From NCBI GenBank assembly GCA_964344255.1, contig CAYFMQ010000001.1:186001-250000 (forward strand): a stretch of DNA of 64,000 bases. Reading direction: 5' to 3'. The notes under the pieces are model-generated. The model searched no databases. It was not told the DNA's origin and was given only the letters and a program-made list of their open reading frames with translations. Positions 61,599-64,000 of the stretch are shown one piece after another; positions within the stretch are counted from its first letter, which is position 1; every line of letters begins with the position of its first letter. Origin of the DNA: JAJFIE01 sp964344255 (GTDB lineage: Bacteria > Pseudomonadota > Alphaproteobacteria > Rhodospirillales > Casp-alpha2). Made by a program: the position numbers and the translations under genes.

Positions 61599-63674
61599 GT
61601 GCCGGATGACGTTCATTTCAGCGCCTGCCCCCATGATTGCCCCAGCACATGTGCGCTGGAAATCGAAACCCTGCCGACAGGTGGCATCGGCCGCGTCCGC
61701 GGGGCCAAAGACAACACCTATACCGATGGCGTGATTTGCGAGAAAGTCAGCCGATATACGGAACGCGTAAACCACCCGGACCGCCTGTTAACGCCGCTGA
61801 AACGAACCGGCGAACGAGGCGGTGGAAGTTATTCAGCGATTACCTGGGATGACGCATTGGATGAAGTCGCGGAAGCTCTCCTGAAAGCCGAACAGCAGCA
61901 CGGTCCGGAAACGGTCTGGCCCTATTACTATGCTGGAACCATGGGGCTGGTCATGCGCGACGGCATAAACCGCCTGCGCCATGCAAAACGCTATTCCGGT
62001 CAATACAACACGATCTGCACCACGCCGGCCTGGAGCGGCTTCGTAGCCGGAACAGGCAAGCTGATGGGACCGGATCCGCGCGAAATGGCGCTTTCTGATC
62101 TTGTCGTGATCTGGGGGACAAACGCCGTCAGCACCCAGGTTAACGTCATGACGCATGTAGCCAAGGCGCGGAAAAACCGTGGTGCGAAAATCGTTGTTAT
62201 CGACACCTACCGAAATGGAACGGCCCAAAAAGCAGATTTGTTTCTTTGTGTCCGACCCGGCACGGATGGCGCCCTGGCCTGTGGCGTCATGCATGCCCTG
62301 TTCAGGGACGGATATGCTGACAGGGATTTCCTGAAAGCCCATACGGATGCTCCAGAAGAGCTTGAAGCGCATCTTCAATCCCGGACGCCGGAATGGGCAT
62401 CCGAAATTTGTGGCGTTTCGGTGGAGGGCATCGAAACCTTTGCCCGAATGATCGGCAATACGCCGCGCACCTATCTAAGGCTCGGCTACGGCTTCAGCCG
62501 CAGCCGGAACGGCGCCATCAACATGCACGCGGCGGAAAGCATCGCATCCGTAACCGGCGCCTGGAAGCATGAAGGTGGTGGTGCCTTTCATAACAACGGC
62601 GCAATCTATCACTGGGACAAGACCATGATCGAAGGCCTGGATGTTCTGGACCCGTCGGTACGTGTGTTCGACCAGTCCCGCATTGCCGAGATTCTGACCG
62701 GGAACCCCCGGGATCTGGCGGGCGGCCCGCCGGTCACGGCGGTTCTTGTCCAGAACACCAATCCCATGTCAATCGCCCCGGACCTGAACAAGGTCCACGA
62801 AGGTTTTTTGCGCAAGGATTTGTTCGTCTGCGTTCATGAACAATTCATGACGGAAACGGCCCGTGTTGCCGATATCATCCTGCCCGCGACCATGTTCGTT
62901 GAACACGACGACGTTTATCAGAGCGGCGGTCACCAGCACATCACACTGGGGCCGAAGATACTCGAAGCACCCGGCGAATGCCGGTCAAACCATGATGTTA
63001 TTTGCGCCTTGGCAAAGCGTTTGGGAGCGGCACATCCCGGTTTTGAAATGACCTCGAATGAATTGATTGACTGGACACTCAAACATTCAGGCTGGGGTGA
63101 TTTGGCGGCACTGGAGAAAGCCCGCTGGATTGATTGCCAACCTTCATTCGAGGAATCCCATTTCATCAACGGTTTCGCGCACCCCGACAGGAAGTACCAC
63201 TTCAACGTAGACTGGAAGAACATTACGCCCGGAGGGTTTGTAGATACCGCATTGTTCGATACAGCCCCTGTGTTCCCCGATCACTGGGACATTATCGATC
63301 AGGCAACGTCGGATAAGCCGTTCCGGCTTGTCACGGCGCCCGCGCGCACGTTTCTGAACTCAACCTTCAATGAAACGCCTACATCCCTGAAACGGGAAGG
63401 ACGTCCGGAAGTGCAAATCCACCCTGACGATGCAGAGCAGCACGGTATCAGCGATGGCATGCTTGTCGAGATGGGTAATGACAGGGGGGCCATCAAACTC
63501 CATGCCCGTCTGTTCGATGGCATCCGGCATGGTGTCGTCATTTCCGAATCCATCTGGCCCAATGACGCATTCGAGGGCGGCAAGGGCATCAATGTCCTGA
63601 CGGGGACCGACGCCATTGCCCCCGTGGGCGGCGCACCTTTTCACGACACAGCCGTGTGGATAAAAGCCCAATAA
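61599..63674 (+). CDS. Molybdopterin oxidoreductase (DMSO-reductase superfamily, single-subunit type)
   Basis: 691 residues from the GTG at 61599 (GAGAGA upstream). The N-terminal [4Fe-4S] motif is Cys10, Cys14, Cys18 and Cys47 (SACPHDCPSTC, then GVICEKV). The MGD domains follow: TICTTPAWSGFVAGTG, VVIWGTNAVSTQVN, RLGYGFSRSRNGAINMHAAESIASVTGAW, and a C-terminal molydop-binding barrel ending VGGAPFHDTAVWIKAQ. No Tat signal is seen, so it is probably cytoplasmic. The metal ligand cannot be fixed by eye; a Cys or Ser in TICTTPAWSG is a candidate. Substrate unknown; it is not the formate dehydrogenase of 4920-7283. It shares the strand with an MFS transporter before it. Confidence 0.83.
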   Translation: MPDDVHFSACPHDCPSTCALEIETLPTGGIGRVRGAKDNTYTDGVICEKVSRYTERVNHPDRLLTPLKRTGERGGGSYSAITWDDALDEVAEALLKAEQQHGPETVWPYYYAGTMGLVMRDGINRLRHAKRYSGQYNTICTTPAWSGFVAGTGKLMGPDPREMALSDLVVIWGTNAVSTQVNVMTHVAKARKNRGAKIVVIDTYRNGTAQKADLFLCVRPGTDGALACGVMHALFRDGYADRDFLKAHTDAPEELEAHLQSRTPEWASEICGVSVEGIETFARMIGNTPRTYLRLGYGFSRSRNGAINMHAAESIASVTGAWKHEGGGAFHNNGAIYHWDKTMIEGLDVLDPSVRVFDQSRIAEILTGNPRDLAGGPPVTAVLVQNTNPMSIAPDLNKVHEGFLRKDLFVCVHEQFMTETARVADIILPATMFVEHDDVYQSGGHQHITLGPKILEAPGECRSNHDVICALAKRLGAAHPGFEMTSNELIDWTLKHSGWGDLAALEKARWIDCQPSFEESHFINGFAHPDRKYHFNVDWKNITPGGFVDTALFDTAPVFPDHWDIIDQATSDKPFRLVTAPARTFLNSTFNETPTSLKREGRPEVQIHPDDAEQHGISDGMLVEMGNDRGAIKLHARLFDGIRHGVVISESIWPNDAFEGGKGINVLTGTDAIAPVGGAPFHDTAVWIKAQ

Positions 63675-63681
63675 GACTTCT

Positions 63682-64000
63682 ATGACCGGTATCATTGATC
63701 GATCCCTGAGAATGATAAAAGCGGCGCGAGGATTAAGCGCTCTGCGCCGGGCCGAAGGCCAACAGGACAAGGAACGTGCAAAGGCGGCCCTTGCCGAACT
63801 GTTCGCAGATGCGCGGGGCGTCACCATGAAGATCGGTCAGCTGTTTTCCGAAATGGATGGCGGCTCGCCCTTCGATGATTTGGCGAAAGGCATAGAACCC
63901 TACCCCCTGGAAACCATGCTGCCGGTTCTTGAAGATAGCCTGGGGCGCAACCCAGATGACGTATTCGAGCACATTGATGATCACGGAATTGCCGCTTCTC
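63682..64000 (+). CDS. ABC1/UbiB-type atypical kinase, N-terminal part (cut by window edge)
   Basis: An open frame from the ATG at 63682 reads to the window end without a stop (about 106 residues). It contains ARGVTMKIGQLFSEMDGG, the KxGQ motif of the ABC1/UbiB family, and an N-terminal helix rich in Arg, Ala and Glu (GLSALRRAEGQQDKERAKAAL). These proteins are ATPase/kinase-like factors for ubiquinone synthesis or related lipids. Starts seven bases after the molybdoenzyme stop on the same strand. The rest of the gene, including the ATP site, lies outside the window. Confidence 0.7.
   Translation, partial: MTGIIDRSLRMIKAARGLSALRRAEGQQDKERAKAALAELFADARGVTMKIGQLFSEMDGGSPFDDLAKGIEPYPLETMLPVLEDSLGRNPDDVFEHIDDHGIAAS

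Overview
The window looks like a chromosome segment of a heterotrophic, probably marine alphaproteobacterium of Rhodospirillales type. This is inferred from moderately high GC, the glyQ-glyS-ppdK gene order, the SohB / TrmN6-like / DUF2007 / polyprenyl synthase neighbourhood, an elongator tRNA-Met of alphaproteobacterial form and many genes for small methylated or carboxylated solutes. No rRNA, CRISPR array, intact insertion sequence or prophage was seen.

Layout. 1-7283: the start of an MFS transporter and a trimethylamine/histamine-dehydrogenase-like flavoprotein on the minus strand, then on the plus strand a small unknown protein and a two-subunit molybdenum/tungsten formate dehydrogenase whose beta subunit is a GltD-like NAD(P) oxidoreductase. 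7399-9962: a complete four-gene bufferin/gig-type operon (DUF2282 precursor, DUF692 MNIO enzyme, DUF2063 partner, DoxX membrane protein), a RiPP system linked elsewhere to copper/gold stress. 10069-13994: hydantoinase/oxoprolinase A and a C-terminally truncated B subunit, fused tail to tail with a truncated MFS gene. 14021-23353: an ABC importer for a quaternary amine or TMAO (binding protein, ATPase with CBS domains, double permease), divergent from torR and followed by torS and torT. The intergenic region holds three phased decamers resembling tor boxes. No torCAD reductase is present, so TMAO sensing seems coupled to uptake. 23535-24294: debris of a PotC-type permease and a cytochrome P450 next to tRNA-Met(CAU).

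24774-32927: an AstE/aspartoacylase-like hydrolase, a PadR-like regulator behind a near-perfect Fur-box palindrome, a cyclic-nucleotide-binding protein, an MscS-type channel coupled to a ZntB/CorA transporter, an MFS transporter and a small secreted protein. 32928-33615 has no conventional gene but holds two micro-ORFs with very good Shine-Dalgarno sites, a terminator-like hairpin, a 10-bp phased GTCTAC/GTAGAC array and REP-like palindromes. 33616-36898: a polar amino-acid ABC importer. 37026-38087: pyrC. 38706-43281: a minus-strand LPS/glycan cluster (asparagine synthase, GT4, GT2, GT9). 43454-45091: ygfZ and a methyltransferase.

45101-54349: housekeeping genes (ppdK, glyS, glyQ, SohB-type protease, TrmN6-like methyltransferase, DUF2007, polyprenyl diphosphate synthase). 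54480-64000: tRNA-Pro(CGG), a PilZ protein, small membrane/secreted proteins, a Rieske oxygenase with a 2-hydroxyacid dehydrogenase, a DMT exporter, an MFS transporter, a molybdopterin oxidoreductase and the start of an ABC1/UbiB-type kinase.

A possible theme is methylated-amine and C1 metabolism (TMADH-like enzyme, formate dehydrogenase, TorTSR plus amine importer), but the substrate of each of these is inferred, not shown.
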